In this document: positions 55,238 to 64,000 of the stretch, piece after piece
Layout of the letters: each line of letters starts with the position of its first letter
Numbering within the stretch: position 1 is the stretch's first letter
NCBI GenBank assembly: GCA_963768165.1
Contig: CAVYHJ010000007.1
Span: 43,940-107,939 of the forward strand
Origin: CAVYHJ01 sp963768165 [NCBI: uncultured bacterium]
Lineage (GTDB): Bacteria > UBP4 > UBA4092
Direction: 5' to 3'
DNA: 64,000 nt
The notes under the pieces: model-generated
What the model saw: the letters and a program-made list of their open reading frames with translations, nothing else
Databases searched by the model: none
What the model was told of the DNA's origin: nothing
Position numbers and translations under genes: made by a program

Positions 55238-56833
55238 TTAATGCATCGGCGCCTTGGTTTTTGCTAATTTTACTTTTTGGAAAAGGAACGCCAGGGGAAT
55301 ACACAATAACGACAATATGCCCAGAATTCTGAAATCATCCACATAAGCCAGCAATGTGGCCTGCCCAACCAGATTTTGATAAATTGCACCTAAAGCCAAT
55401 TGATTGGACGCGAACGCTCCTGTCTGGGTGTGAAAATGGCTATAAAGAGCATGATATTGTTGTTGATAGACGGGATCATAAGGTGTTAAATGGGAAATCA
55501 AGAGAGCTTGATGGGCTTGCGCTCCACGGGAAAGCATAGTCGTGACCGAGGATATCCCAATCCCACCGCCAATATTCCGCATTAAATTAAAAATACCGGA
55601 AGCGTTCCCCATTTGTTCATTATGCAGGGTTCCCATCGTTAAAGTGGTTAACGGAACGAATATAAAACTAATCCCCAGCCCATTGACCACACTGGGCCAT
55701 ATCGCATTCCACATGCCCATTTGCAGATTAATATGGCTCAGCATAAAGGAAGATAAGGCGATAATTCCGAATCCAACAATTATTAAAAATCGGTTGTCGA
55801 TTATCCCTACCAATCTTCCCACCAGTACTGTGGTCGCCAAAGCCGCCAATCCTCTCGGACTTAGTGCCAAACCGCTTAAGAACGCCGTGTATCCCATTAA
55901 TTGTTGTAAATACAATGGGATCATTACTGTGCTGCTGTAGAGAACCACACCAATAATTGTAATCATAAAAGTACCGATGGCAAAGTTGCGGACTTTAAAA
56001 ATACGTAAATTGACTATGGGTTCATCGGTGCGAAGTTCCCGAATTATAAAAAGAAAAAAGCAAGCGACTGAAATAAAGGTAAACCAGCGTACCCAGACCG
56101 CTGAAAACCAATCAGATTCCTGGCCTTTATCCAGAATAATTTGTAGGGTAGCCAGCCAAATAGCCATAAATCCAAACCCGATATAATCCACTTTCCCGGA
56201 TTTAGATCTTTTGATATAAGGCGGGTCTTCAACAAATAAATTGGACATAATTATCGCCAATATCCCCACAGGAAGATTAATATAAAATACCCATCTCCAG
56301 GAATAGTTATCCGTTATCCATCCTCCCATGGTCGGACCAATGATAGGGGCTACAATAACGCCCATGGCAAATATGGCCATTGCCTCTCCACGTTTTTCTT
56401 TTGGAAAACTTTCCAATAAAATAGCTTGCGATATCGGTTGTAACGCTCCTCCGCCTGCGCCTTGGATAATCCGAGCTAAAACAAGAAATCCCAAGCTCCC
56501 CGCGATTCCACATAATCCAGAGGCAATCGTAAACATAATAATGCAAAAGATAAGAAACCGTTTACGCCCAAAGACATTGCTCAACCAACCGGTCGCAGGA
56601 AGAATGATTGCATTAGAAATCAGATAGCTGGTTAATACCCAGGTGGATTCATCGGTTGTGGCGGAAAGGGTTCCCGCAATATGGGGCAAGGCAACATTGG
56701 CAACGGAAGTATCCAATACTTCCATGAACGTTGCCAACATAACCGAGGCGGCTATAAGCCATGGGCTAAAACTCGGTTTCCATTCAGGCAAAGCAATCCC
56801 CGGCGTCTGAGCAACGGCGGAATCCGCGCTCAT
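55238..56833 (-). CDS. emrB: DHA2 family (EmrB-like) drug exporter
   Basis: A 531-residue, 14-helix MFS exporter of the DHA2 family: ATFMEVLDTSVANVALPHIAG (family motif), GRKRFLI and RIIQGAGGGALQPISQAIL. It starts within the emrA stop (4-bp ATGA overlap), so it forms a tripartite exporter with EmrA and an outer membrane channel, presumably the nearby TolC. Confidence 0.92.
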   Translation of the reverse strand: MSADSAVAQTPGIALPEWKPSFSPWLIAASVMLATFMEVLDTSVANVALPHIAGTLSATTDESTWVLTSYLISNAIILPATGWLSNVFGRKRFLIFCIIMFTIASGLCGIAGSLGFLVLARIIQGAGGGALQPISQAILLESFPKEKRGEAMAIFAMGVIVAPIIGPTMGGWITDNYSWRWVFYINLPVGILAIIMSNLFVEDPPYIKRSKSGKVDYIGFGFMAIWLATLQIILDKGQESDWFSAVWVRWFTFISVACFFLFIIRELRTDEPIVNLRIFKVRNFAIGTFMITIIGVVLYSSTVMIPLYLQQLMGYTAFLSGLALSPRGLAALATTVLVGRLVGIIDNRFLIIVGFGIIALSSFMLSHINLQMGMWNAIWPSVVNGLGISFIFVPLTTLTMGTLHNEQMGNASGIFNLMRNIGGGIGISSVTTMLSRGAQAHQALLISHLTPYDPVYQQQYHALYSHFHTQTGAFASNQLALGAIYQNLVGQATLLAYVDDFRILGILSLLCIPLAFLFQKVKLAKTKAPMH

Positions 56834-58206
56834 TTCAGATTAACCTCCGGGGTTACGGACATTCCAGGCGCCAAAACATATTTTGAATCAGGAGGTTCAT
56901 CAAAAACAATTTTCACAGGTACGCGCTGCACTACCTTGACATAGTTTCCTGTCGCGTTTTCGGGAGGCAATAAACTAAACCGGCTGCCCGTGCCCGATTG
57001 GATACTGTCAATATGTCCTTTGAAGATTTTCCCGGGATAGGCATCCACGCGAATATCCACCGATTGACCCGGACGCATGTGAGTTAATTGGGTCTCTCTG
57101 AAATTGGCGGTTACCCAGACTTCGCTGGGGACAATCGCCAGTAACGTTTGCCCGACTTGAACAAAATCCCCGACTTCGACTGCTTTTCGGGTAATCCGAC
57201 CATTGATTGGTGCATAAATTTTGGTATAAGACAAATACAACTCTGCTTTCTCAACCCCTGCCTTCAAATAATCCATACCTCCCAGCATAGTATCCAAGAT
57301 AGATTGACTCACACCTTGTTTTTGCGGAGCTACATTCGTCTCTTTGAAAGAACCCAGAGCTCTTTCGAGATCCGATTGCGATTGTTGATACTGCGATTCC
57401 AACTGATGCAAATTATCCACGGCTTCTTTCTGGGCAGCTACAGTTTGTACCGCTTGTGCTTCCGCACTGACGGCACGTTTCCGTGTGGCATCCAATTGAG
57501 CTTTAGCACTCTGTGCCGCGGTCACGGAATGTTCTTTATCCTGGAGAGAAATCACACCATCTTTCAACAATTGTTCCGAGCGTTTGGCATCGGCTTCCGC
57601 TTGCACCGATTGGGCTTCTGTGGCCACGACATCCGCTTTCGCCGCTTCCGCGTTAGCCATCGCTGTCGTTACCTGATCATTGGATTCTTCCAGTTTGTTT
57701 CTTGACGCGTTCATTTGCGCTTGGAGACTCTTCACATTGGCCCGGGCACTTTGTACGGCGGCGGAAGCTTCCTCTGTCTGCGCAACTGAGGTAATTTTTG
57801 TCATATCCGCATTGACCTTTGCTCCATTTTTTTGTGCAATAAAAGCCTGCCAACCGGCACTAGCTTGACTCAATGCCACTAAATAATCCGATGGGTCAAT
57901 TTCAGCCAATAAATCTCCAACCTTGACTTGTTGATTATCCTGAATATATACTTTCAAAATATGTCCTGAGACCGAAGGACTGACTTGAACAATGTGCCCG
58001 TCTATAAACGCATCATCCGTGGATTCATGAGACAAAGAATACACGTAATAATAAAGCCCGATGATAACGCACACCACTACTACAAGAATCCCAGCCACTT
58101 TCGCATAAGGATGTTGTACCAAGTTATTCTTATTATTTCCCGCTTTTACCGGAGTTTCTGGAGAAACTTTTTCTTCATTTCCGGCTGGTTTCGAACTTTC
58201 TTCCAT
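56830..58206 (-). CDS. emrA: EmrA/HlyD-type membrane fusion protein
   Basis: A 458-residue periplasmic adaptor. One membrane helix (about 34-56), STDDAFIDGHIVQVSPSVSG as lipoyl half, a long coiled-coil hairpin (about 130-290) with alanine and glutamine heptads, IYAPINGRITRKAVEVGDFV as second half and VKIVFDEPPDSKYVLAPGMS at the end. Works with EmrB. It is about twice as long in the coiled coil as the RND adaptor, as expected for EmrA spanning the periplasm. Confidence 0.9.
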   Translation of the reverse strand: MEESSKPAGNEEKVSPETPVKAGNNKNNLVQHPYAKVAGILVVVVCVIIGLYYYVYSLSHESTDDAFIDGHIVQVSPSVSGHILKVYIQDNQQVKVGDLLAEIDPSDYLVALSQASAGWQAFIAQKNGAKVNADMTKITSVAQTEEASAAVQSARANVKSLQAQMNASRNKLEESNDQVTTAMANAEAAKADVVATEAQSVQAEADAKRSEQLLKDGVISLQDKEHSVTAAQSAKAQLDATRKRAVSAEAQAVQTVAAQKEAVDNLHQLESQYQQSQSDLERALGSFKETNVAPQKQGVSQSILDTMLGGMDYLKAGVEKAELYLSYTKIYAPINGRITRKAVEVGDFVQVGQTLLAIVPSEVWVTANFRETQLTHMRPGQSVDIRVDAYPGKIFKGHIDSIQSGTGSRFSLLPPENATGNYVKVVQRVPVKIVFDEPPDSKYVLAPGMSVTPEVNLK

Positions 58207-58702
58207 TGGATAGAACCCTTTCTCTAAGATAATACTTATCTATTGGTAATAAAATAAAATGAATCCCTAAGGAACTTCATAATTCTTAATAAATATCCTA
58301 AAAAGCTTTACTATGTAAATAATTTGCTTTATAAAATATTAGCGAATTTTAGGAAGGCTGTCAACTGATAATAAAATGGAATTTACAGTTACAAACTCTT
58401 TGATTGTCATTCCTGACGATGATGGGGGAATCCAGTGTTACCCTCACCCCAGCCCTCTCCCAAAGGGGGAGGGAAATATTTGTGGGGCTTGAGGCATCAA
58501 GCCTGTGTGTTAGTCATTGCGAGCGAAGCGTGGCAATCTCGTTTTTAATCGTTGTTTAGTTCTAGCGCGAGATTGCTTCGTCGCTTCGCTCCTCGCAATG
58601 ACAAGGTTAGGTCAAATTAGGATACTACCAGTTCTGTCCTTTAATTGACTGTACACTATTTAATATGGTAAATTGTATTGAAATTATATAAGAGGATAGT
58701 GT
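58207..58702. other. Intergenic region with operator-like palindrome and dispersed repeats
   Basis: Just upstream of emrA, AGATAA/TTATCT (58227-58241) with a three-base spacer forms a candidate operator. Further out are a piece of a CCCTCACCCCAGCCCTCTCC-type repeat (about 58440-58475) and an inverted repeat whose outer arms GTCATTGCGAG and CTCGCAATGAC lie at 58513-58523 and 58592-58602. No gene is visible. Confidence 0.5.
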
Positions 58703-59089
58703 ATGTCATCGGAAGCAATACGGTATTTACAAAATGCCAAGCAGATACTAAAACAAACTCCTATCGAAAACGACTTTTATAGTGATCGAAAGCCTGTTAG
58801 GGAAGCGTTTAGTACAGCTTACCTGGCTATATTAGAGGCGATCAATGAAGTTCTTCTGCGAAAAGGTCTCACAAAAAAAGAGTTGCCAAAATCGGTTGAA
58901 TCCTACCGGGTTGCTTTACAAAAACATATTTCTGTTCATAATGGTAAATTATTACGGGAATTTGAAATGCTTTACGATGCCCTTCATATAGCCGGGTATT
59001 ATCGGGGTCTAATTTATAATGTGGATGCTGTAAAAGGATATTTCAAATCAGCCCAAGGTTTTATTGAAATATTAGAGAAAACAAAATAG
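58703..59089 (+). CDS. DUF5618 family helical protein (HEPN-like)
   Basis: A 128-residue all-helical protein: YLQNAKQILK, FYSDRKPVREAFSTAYLA and ISVHNGKLLREFEMLYD, ending with a helix containing YYRGLIYN. Pattern and length match DUF5618; the helical layout resembles HEPN proteins, but there is no R-x4-H motif, so RNase activity is not supported. It is alone on the plus strand and preceded by AGAGGA. Function unknown. Confidence 0.6.
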   Translation: MSSEAIRYLQNAKQILKQTPIENDFYSDRKPVREAFSTAYLAILEAINEVLLRKGLTKKELPKSVESYRVALQKHISVHNGKLLREFEMLYDALHIAGYYRGLIYNVDAVKGYFKSAQGFIEILEKTK

Positions 59090-59140
59090 AGCATAGTGTA
59101 ACAAAAATACACCTGTCATATATATTTCTGCTGTAAATAA

Positions 59141-59869
59141 TTAACCACCCAAATAAATTTTCTTAACTTGATTATCATTAATGAGGATTTCTTTGGATCC
59201 TTCAAGTGCAATAGTTCCTACTTCAAATACATACGCACGATGACACACTTCCAATGCCATTCGGGCATTCTGTTCTACAAGCAGAATGCTTGTTCCGTTT
59301 TTATTGATTTCAATGAGTTTATCGAAAATCAGGTCAACGTAATTGGGAGATAAACCCAGAGACGGTTCATCTAATAATAATAACCTTGGTTGAAGCATCA
59401 AAGCCCTACCCAAAGCCAACATTTGTTGTTCACCCGTTGATAGAGTACCAGCTTTTTGTTTAAATCTTTCTTTCAAGATAGGAAACAATCCAAAGATATT
59501 TTCCATTCTTTCTTTAATTAAGGCATTTTGGTTTTGTCCCAAAATAAAGGCGCCCATTTCCAAATTTTCATAAACAGTCATGGTAGCGAAAACACGCCGA
59601 CCTTCAGGAACTAATGACATCCCTTTTAATACCAATTGGTCGGTTCGTAACCCTTTTATATTATTCCCATCAAATAATATTTCTCCACTCTCAATCTGTC
59701 CCCCCATTTCACCGATCAAACCTGAAACTGCTTTTAAAGATGTGGATTTCCCTGCTCCATTAGGGCCAATCATGGCAATAATCTCACCTTGATTTAACTG
59801 GAATGAAACACCGGTAAGTGCTTTAACCATTCCATAATTCACTGAAAGATTTTTTACTTCAAGGAGCAA
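59141..59869 (-). CDS. livF: Branched-chain amino acid ABC transporter ATP-binding protein
   Basis: A 242-residue ATPase: Walker A IGPNGAGKST, signature LSTGEQQMLALGRAL, Walker B LLLLDEPSLGLS. LivF type by length and by AYVFEVGTIALEG near the end. It overlaps livG by 11 bp and is the last gene of the operon. Confidence 0.9.
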   Translation of the reverse strand: MLLEVKNLSVNYGMVKALTGVSFQLNQGEIIAMIGPNGAGKSTSLKAVSGLIGEMGGQIESGEILFDGNNIKGLRTDQLVLKGMSLVPEGRRVFATMTVYENLEMGAFILGQNQNALIKERMENIFGLFPILKERFKQKAGTLSTGEQQMLALGRALMLQPRLLLLDEPSLGLSPNYVDLIFDKLIEINKNGTSILLVEQNARMALEVCHRAYVFEVGTIALEGSKEILINDNQVKKIYLGG

Positions 59870-60650
59870 TTTTTCGTTTCCTTCCCAGATAGGCGTTAAT
59901 TACCTCCGGATTGTTCTGTATATCTTCCGGTCTATCTTCTGCTATCTTTTTCCCATAGTTCAGTACAATAATCCATCCTGAAATATCCATAACAACCCTA
60001 ATATCATGCTCTATAAATAGGATTGTCTTTCCAGTATCACGGAGATTTTGGATAATACTTTTCATTTCAATGACCTTTTGAGGAGATAACCCTGCCATCG
60101 GTTCATCTAACAATAATAATTTTGGTTCAAGAGCAAGTGCGCGTGCTATTTCCAATAACCTTCTTTGACCATGAGATAAATTCATTGCCAGAGAGTCTTT
60201 TTTATCCACCATGCCGACCATTTGAAGATAGTGTATCGCTTTCCCTTTATTTTCATTTTCTTCCTTTAACATGGTTTTAGATTTTGATAATGCCGACCAA
60301 AGACTTTCCCCTTTATTATATTGGGTTGCCAGCATTACATTGTCTAATACAGATAATTGAGAAAATAATCGAATATTCTGGAAAGTTCTTCCAACACCCA
60401 GTCTTGCTATTCTATCAGGAGATAATGATGTGATTCTTTGATTTTCAAAGAAAACATCCCCATCATTAGGTTTAATAAATCCAGTAATGATATTGAAAAG
60501 CGTGGTTTTTCCGGCACCATTAGGGCCGATTATAGCACTGATTAAACCTTTGGGAATATTAATGGATAAGTTATCAATGGCTTTAATACCATCAAAATCT
60601 TTCGATAAATTATTTATCCCTAAAATACAATCATTAGGATGCTGATTCAA
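59859..60650 (-). CDS. livG: Branched-chain amino acid ABC transporter ATP-binding protein
   Basis: A 263-residue ATPase: Walker A IGPNGAGKTTLFNIITGF, signature LSHGQRRLLEIARAL, Walker B LLLLDEPMAGLS, and IVLNYGKKIAEDRPEDI before the C-terminal VINAYLG. Typical LivG. Four bases separate it from livM. Confidence 0.9.
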   Translation of the reverse strand: MNQHPNDCILGINNLSKDFDGIKAIDNLSINIPKGLISAIIGPNGAGKTTLFNIITGFIKPNDGDVFFENQRITSLSPDRIARLGVGRTFQNIRLFSQLSVLDNVMLATQYNKGESLWSALSKSKTMLKEENENKGKAIHYLQMVGMVDKKDSLAMNLSHGQRRLLEIARALALEPKLLLLDEPMAGLSPQKVIEMKSIIQNLRDTGKTILFIEHDIRVVMDISGWIIVLNYGKKIAEDRPEDIQNNPEVINAYLGRKRKIAP

Positions 60651-60654
60651 ACAT

Positions 60655-61524
60655 TTAACTCCATTTATATTTTCCTAATATGCCTTGCGGTCGTTTTAGC
60701 ATAAGAATAACCAATAATAATCCATAAATCATCTGCCTAAGCGGAGCGGCAATAGAACTCGGCAAACCTAGAAATCGGAGTAATTCTGGTAAAATGACCA
60801 AAACGGAAGCACCAATAAAAGAGCCTGCGAGGCTACCCATTCCACCAAAAACTACCATCAAAAGAATGGTAATGGATTCCATGACCGTAAAACTGGAAGG
60901 GTCTATAAAAGTGATATAATGGGCATAAAGACTTCCAGCAATCCCCGCAAAAAAAGCACCAATGACGAATACCCACACCTTATACTTATTAATATTTTTT
61001 CCCATTGCCAGAGTGGCAATTTCATCTTCCCGAATTCCTTGTAAGATTCTTCCAAAAGGAGAATTTACCACTCGATTAAGGAAGAAATACGTTAAAAATA
61101 CAAAAAAACCAACAAGAATAAGATATTGCCAGATAGCAGATAATTGATAACTAAAAATTGAAAACCCCGGAATTCCAGGTAAACCCATAGGACCTCGTGT
61201 CAAATCTACCCAGTTTTGGGATATGGAATAAACAATCACACCAAAACCGAAAGTTGCCAAAGCCAGGTAATCTCCTTTCAAGCGTAGCGATGGGAAAGCA
61301 ATGACAACCCCCAATAGGGCGGAGAGAATGGCACCTATGGGTAATCCAATCCAAGGTGTTACACCATAATGCAACGCAAGCAAAGATGAGGTATAGGCAC
61401 CAATACAGGAAAATGCCGCATGCCCTAAAGCAGGAAGTCCGGTATAACCGACAATCAAATTAAGACTCAGGGTTAGTATAATATAGATTCCAGTAATAAC
61501 CAGTATGTGGAGAATATATTCCAT
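60655..61524 (-). CDS. livM: Branched-chain amino acid ABC transporter permease
   Basis: A 289-residue permease with eight or so helices and the family block GLPALGHAAFSCIGAY, LRLKGDYLALATFGFG and GRILQGIREDE (the ATPase-coupling EAA-like loop). Imports branched-chain amino acids or related compounds. No periplasmic binding protein gene lies in the window. Confidence 0.9.
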   Translation of the reverse strand: MEYILHILVITGIYIILTLSLNLIVGYTGLPALGHAAFSCIGAYTSSLLALHYGVTPWIGLPIGAILSALLGVVIAFPSLRLKGDYLALATFGFGVIVYSISQNWVDLTRGPMGLPGIPGFSIFSYQLSAIWQYLILVGFFVFLTYFFLNRVVNSPFGRILQGIREDEIATLAMGKNINKYKVWVFVIGAFFAGIAGSLYAHYITFIDPSSFTVMESITILLMVVFGGMGSLAGSFIGASVLVILPELLRFLGLPSSIAAPLRQMIYGLLLVILMLKRPQGILGKYKWS

Positions 61525-61635
61525 TGTTTTTAAGTCAATTCCTAAATCCTAATTTCTAAATAATAATGCAATATCTAATTTCCAAATCCTAAATTCTAAA
61601 CAAAATATAATTTCTAAATCCAAAATTTCAAAACT

Positions 61636-61989
61636 CTATTTTGATTTTTCAATAATAGAACCAAAGATTTTCATCAATTCTGTAGCTTCTTGAATAAGTT
61701 TTATTCCCATTGTTTCCGAATCATTATTATTTGATTCAATTAGTTTTAACCAATAAATACTTTCCTTGGATTCCTTTCGACAAATCTTGATTCTCATCCT
61801 AAAATCTTTTTTACCAAGTGCTTCGTTTGCTTCAATATAATTAGCTCCAACAGAACCTGAAGAACGAATCAACTGTTTTGAATTCTCTTGATTCGCTAAT
61901 GTCTTTGGTACAGTTTTTAGAAAACCAATCGTCTCTTTCGCAAAACTTAAAGTCCTTTCTTCCAAATCATATCTTTTCTCTCCAGACAT
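61636..61989 (-). CDS. Four-helix bundle (S23/IVP-type) protein
   Basis: A 117-residue protein: RSSGSVGANYIEANEAL and KICRKESKESIYWLKLI are the family hallmarks of the 23S rRNA intervening-sequence protein. Such ORFs are found in rRNA insertions and as stray cassettes. Here it splits the liv operon between livH and livM and is flanked by AT-rich short repeats, pointing to insertion. Function unknown. Confidence 0.85.
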   Translation of the reverse strand: MSGEKRYDLEERTLSFAKETIGFLKTVPKTLANQENSKQLIRSSGSVGANYIEANEALGKKDFRMRIKICRKESKESIYWLKLIESNNNDSETMGIKLIQEATELMKIFGSIIEKSK

Positions 61990-62020
61990 ACAATATAAAA
62001 TCCTAATTTGAAATTTGAAT

Positions 62021-62106
62021 TTGTTTAGAGATTCGTATTTCGATATTAGAATTTCCTCCTCCTATTTTAAAATTGTTTAGAGATTCGTATTTCGATATTA
62101 GAATTT
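62021..62106. repeat. Direct repeat of about 34 bp upstream of the S23-type ORF
   Basis: Two copies beginning TTGTTTAGAGATTCGTATTT (62021 and 62073), 52 bp apart, between the livH stop and the S23-type start. They probably belong to the inserted cassette. Confidence 0.7.
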
Positions 62107-62110
62107 TCTC

Positions 62111-62988
62111 CTATAATTTGTCCTTTTCAACCTTGGAACCGAGAATTCCATAGGGTCTAAATAATAGAAATATAATTAAAATGACAAAAGAGATACAATC
62201 TTTCCAACCGGCTTGAATTTTCCAAATACCAAGATTTTCAGCTAATCCAAGAGATAAGCCTCCTAACATGGTTCCGGGGATACTACCAAATCCACCAATA
62301 ATAGAAGCTGTAATACCTTTTAAGATAGCGTTCATCCCCATTGTGGGCTCCATATTGGTTTCAAGGGATAATAATATACCCGCCATTCCTGCCAAAAATG
62401 AACCAATACCAAAAGAATATAAAATAATTGTTTCTGGATTTATACCCACTACGCTTGACGCAATTGGATCATCCGCAACTGCTCTCATTGATTTCCCTGA
62501 TCTTGATTTCCGGAAATAAACCCATAATCCCACAAACAACAAAAAACTAAAGACAATTATCAGTATTTGAATATCTGTTATCGCTGCTCCCAGAATTTGA
62601 TGACCCTCTTTCACGGATCCGGTTCTTAATGTAAGAATTTGAGCACCATAAATTAATTGGATAAGATTTTGTAAGAAAATAAAGATACCAAAGGAAGCTA
62701 TGAGAAAGACTAAATTTGGAGCTTTTTGTTGACGGAGAGAAAAATAAACTAGCCGATCGATAGTTATACCAACGATTCCTGACAGGAGAGAGGCAAAAAA
62801 AAAGACAGTATGGAGTTAATCCCTAAGTAGTTTAAGAAAGTATAGGCTAGATAAGCACCAAATGTATAAACAATACCGTGTGCGAAATGAAAAAATCTTA
62901 TGGTACGATAAATAATAACAAATCCTATAGAAACCAATGCATATATACACCCTGCAATTAAACCGTTTATAAATAATTGTTGAATCAT
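62111..62988 (-). pseudogene. livH: livH permease interrupted by a one-base frameshift in a homopolymer
   Basis: The N-terminal frame (from 62988: INGLIAGCIYALVSIGFVII) stops at 62764, while the C-terminal half continues in another frame to 62111 (VVGINPETIILYSFGIGSFL, GGFGSIPGTMLGGLSLGLAE). The switch point is a run of nine A (62795-62803). One extra base there joins the halves into about 292 residues, the normal LivH length. It may be a sequence error, a true mutation or transcriptional slippage. The other liv genes are intact. Confidence 0.85.
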
Positions 62989-62999
62989 AAATAGAATTT

Positions 63000-63659
63000 T
63001 TATTGCTTTTTATGTCTCATTCCTACTATAAGAGTTAGTAGCCCGATCAAGAATAAACTAATTGTAAGTAATGAATTAGTTTTCGAAGATACATTATTAA
63101 TCGATATATTTTCAGAATTGTTATTTTGAGGTTTATCGATATGGGGATTATTATTAAAATTAGTGGAAATTGGGCGATTTTCTGTTTGAACATAAGAATG
63201 GTGAAACTCTAATAACTTTAAATAATGTGTAACTGGTATCATGGTTCCAATGGGGACTAGATACCATAAAAAAAGTAATAACAAATATCCTATTAATGCA
63301 AGGAAATAAAATTCAATGATATTAGGCTTTTGCAAAAAACAGAATATAAATGGTAAAAATACAAATAGTAAAAATATTACCAATAGTAATATTTCAGTAC
63401 AAGTATATCCTAAAAGTCCTTTCCATCTATCCCTTAAGTTGTCTTTTTTATTATGCCACGTCCAATATAACAGAAGACTTACCGCTACTATATATAGCAA
63501 CGCTGAAACTGATAGAATAATACGTATTATATTCCAATAAGACATTTCTAGACTTGCTAAAACTAGAAATATTGTTGAGAAAGTTGCATAAATTATAAAT
63601 ATCAGAATTGTATAGGAGATCATATCAATGGCGAAAAAAAAATTCACAATAGTTTCCAC
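63000..63659 (-). CDS. Membrane protein of unknown function
   Basis: A 219-residue, AT-rich protein with four or five N-terminal membrane helices, a polar asparagine-rich section (about 160-190, NFNNNPHIDKPQNNN) and a final membrane segment (LLTISLFLIGLLTLIVG) followed by RHKKQ. Not recognised. It starts upstream of livH on the same strand with an 11-bp gap, but the composition differs from liv genes, so operon membership is doubtful. Confidence 0.5.
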   Translation of the reverse strand: METIVNFFFAIDMISYTILIFIIYATFSTIFLVLASLEMSYWNIIRIILSVSALLYIVAVSLLLYWTWHNKKDNLRDRWKGLLGYTCTEILLLVIFLLFVFLPFIFCFLQKPNIIEFYFLALIGYLLLLFLWYLVPIGTMIPVTHYLKLLEFHHSYVQTENRPISTNFNNNPHIDKPQNNNSENISINNVSSKTNSLLTISLFLIGLLTLIVGMRHKKQ

Positions 63660-63780
63660 ACTCTTATAGATTTCCGTGTTTTTATCATATAAACAAATTC
63701 CTTTAAGCCGATATACTTCAGAGAGTAAACCTTTGGGGAAACTTAGATATCCACAAAGAAAAGCGAAAGCAGAGATGTTG

Positions 63781-64000
63781 TGACTAGCCCCCGATTACTG
63801 TACCACTCGTAATGTTAGTATACTCCAAGTTATGATGATTGTGGCAACTCGTAGGGAGCGTAGCGACCGAAGAGTTGCCACAGATTTCTTTAAATTCCTT
63901 GGGTGTCAAATAAGCCAAGGAACTATGGGGTCGGGTTTGATTGTACTCCTTTCTCCAATCTTCAATGATGATTTGAGCTTCCAACAGACTGGTAAATAAT
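63781..64000 (-). mobile_element. End of an IS3-type insertion sequence
   Basis: TGACTAGCCCCCGATTACTG starting at 63781 looks like an IS3-type terminal repeat (TG start, C-rich). The other end is outside the window. Confidence 0.55.
63784..64000 (-). CDS. IS3-type transposase OrfB, C-terminal part, runs off the window
   Basis: SLLEAQIIIEDWRKEYNQ, then RPHSSLAYLTPKEF, is the typical end of IS3-family integrase-core transposases with the last catalytic glutamate upstream of the visible part. The frame is open to the window end. The stop codon overlaps the element's terminal repeat. The tail after KEF is longer than usual and encoded by a 10-bp inverted repeat (63841-63881). Confidence 0.8.
   Translation of the reverse strand, partial: LFTSLLEAQIIIEDWRKEYNQTRPHSSLAYLTPKEFKEICGNSSVATLPTSCHNHHNLEYTNITSGTVIGG

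Noticed and set aside
57148-57705. Plus-strand open frame of 185 codons within emrA
   Set aside because: Opposite the coiled-coil coding region; no start signal and an unusual residue composition.
58513-58602. Rho-independent terminator upstream of the DUF5618 gene
   Set aside because: The arms are long and imperfect with a large loop and match a common dispersed GTCATTGCGAGC repeat type rather than a terminator.
62111-62988. Two separate permease genes
   Set aside because: Both halves are needed for one LivH fold and meet at a homopolymer frameshift.

Overview
The window is an AT-rich stretch of bacterial chromosome. The organism is Gram-negative: the window encodes two RND pumps with a membrane fusion protein and a TolC-type outer membrane channel, an EmrAB-type exporter, and many proteins with signal peptides. 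Intergenic regions are crowded with dispersed palindromic repeats, and several families exist as tandem paralogs (TPR mannosyltransferase-like proteins, secreted glycoside hydrolases, ankyrin proteins, ECF sigma-membrane fusions). This suits an uncultured candidate-phylum bacterium, but nothing here fixes the phylum.

Layout. 1-5 kb: a PIG-V-like mannosyltransferase and two overlapping TMTC-like membrane proteins with C-terminal TPRs; a third copy lies at 17-18.7 kb. 5-6.3 kb: a small four-cysteine protein and a two-gene CBM48 cassette flanked by direct repeats. 6.4-9.65 kb: a three-gene operon of AIPR-like protein, DUF3010 protein and Ser/Thr kinase. It is driven by a clear promoter and preceded by two copies of a 76-nt element whose differences preserve base pairing. 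I consider this the best candidate for an undescribed (probably anti-phage) system. 9.7-11.4 kb: a nucleotidyltransferase pair, a repeat-rich desert and a second four-cysteine protein. 11.6-17 kb: two paralogous secreted glycoside hydrolases. 18.8-22 kb: MsrAB, a sugar isomerase-like TIM barrel, a gene fragment and a transcription factor with two sigma-4-like domains. 22.3-27.1 kb: four exported ankyrin-repeat proteins. 27-31 kb: an unknown protein, a TlpA-like thioredoxin, a GIY-YIG protein, a 55-bp tandem repeat and an IS5-type element inside an older repeat.

31-35.7 kb: a membrane-anchored nuclease-like protein, cytochrome bd oxidase (cydAB), a MntA/HepT toxin-antitoxin pair and a pterin carbinolamine dehydratase. 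35.8-39.2 kb: two ECF sigma factors fused to multi-pass membrane domains, in a tandem duplication that also left broken dehydratase copies. 39-44.3 kb: GH42 beta-galactosidase, a nucleotidyltransferase, a zinc alcohol dehydrogenase and a Kir-type channel without the potassium filter. 44.3-58.2 kb: an efflux island on the minus strand (EmrA, EmrB, MarR, TolC, membrane fusion protein, two RND pumps, an MFS exporter). 58.7-64 kb: a DUF5618 protein, a branched-chain amino-acid ABC operon (LivH frameshifted in a nine-A tract, an S23-type ORF inserted, LivM, LivG, LivF), an unknown membrane protein and the end of an IS3-type element that leaves the window.

Functionally the window combines surface glycan handling, redox repair and respiration, drug export, exported repeat proteins and at least three defence or toxin-antitoxin modules, with repeat families shaping the spaces between them.
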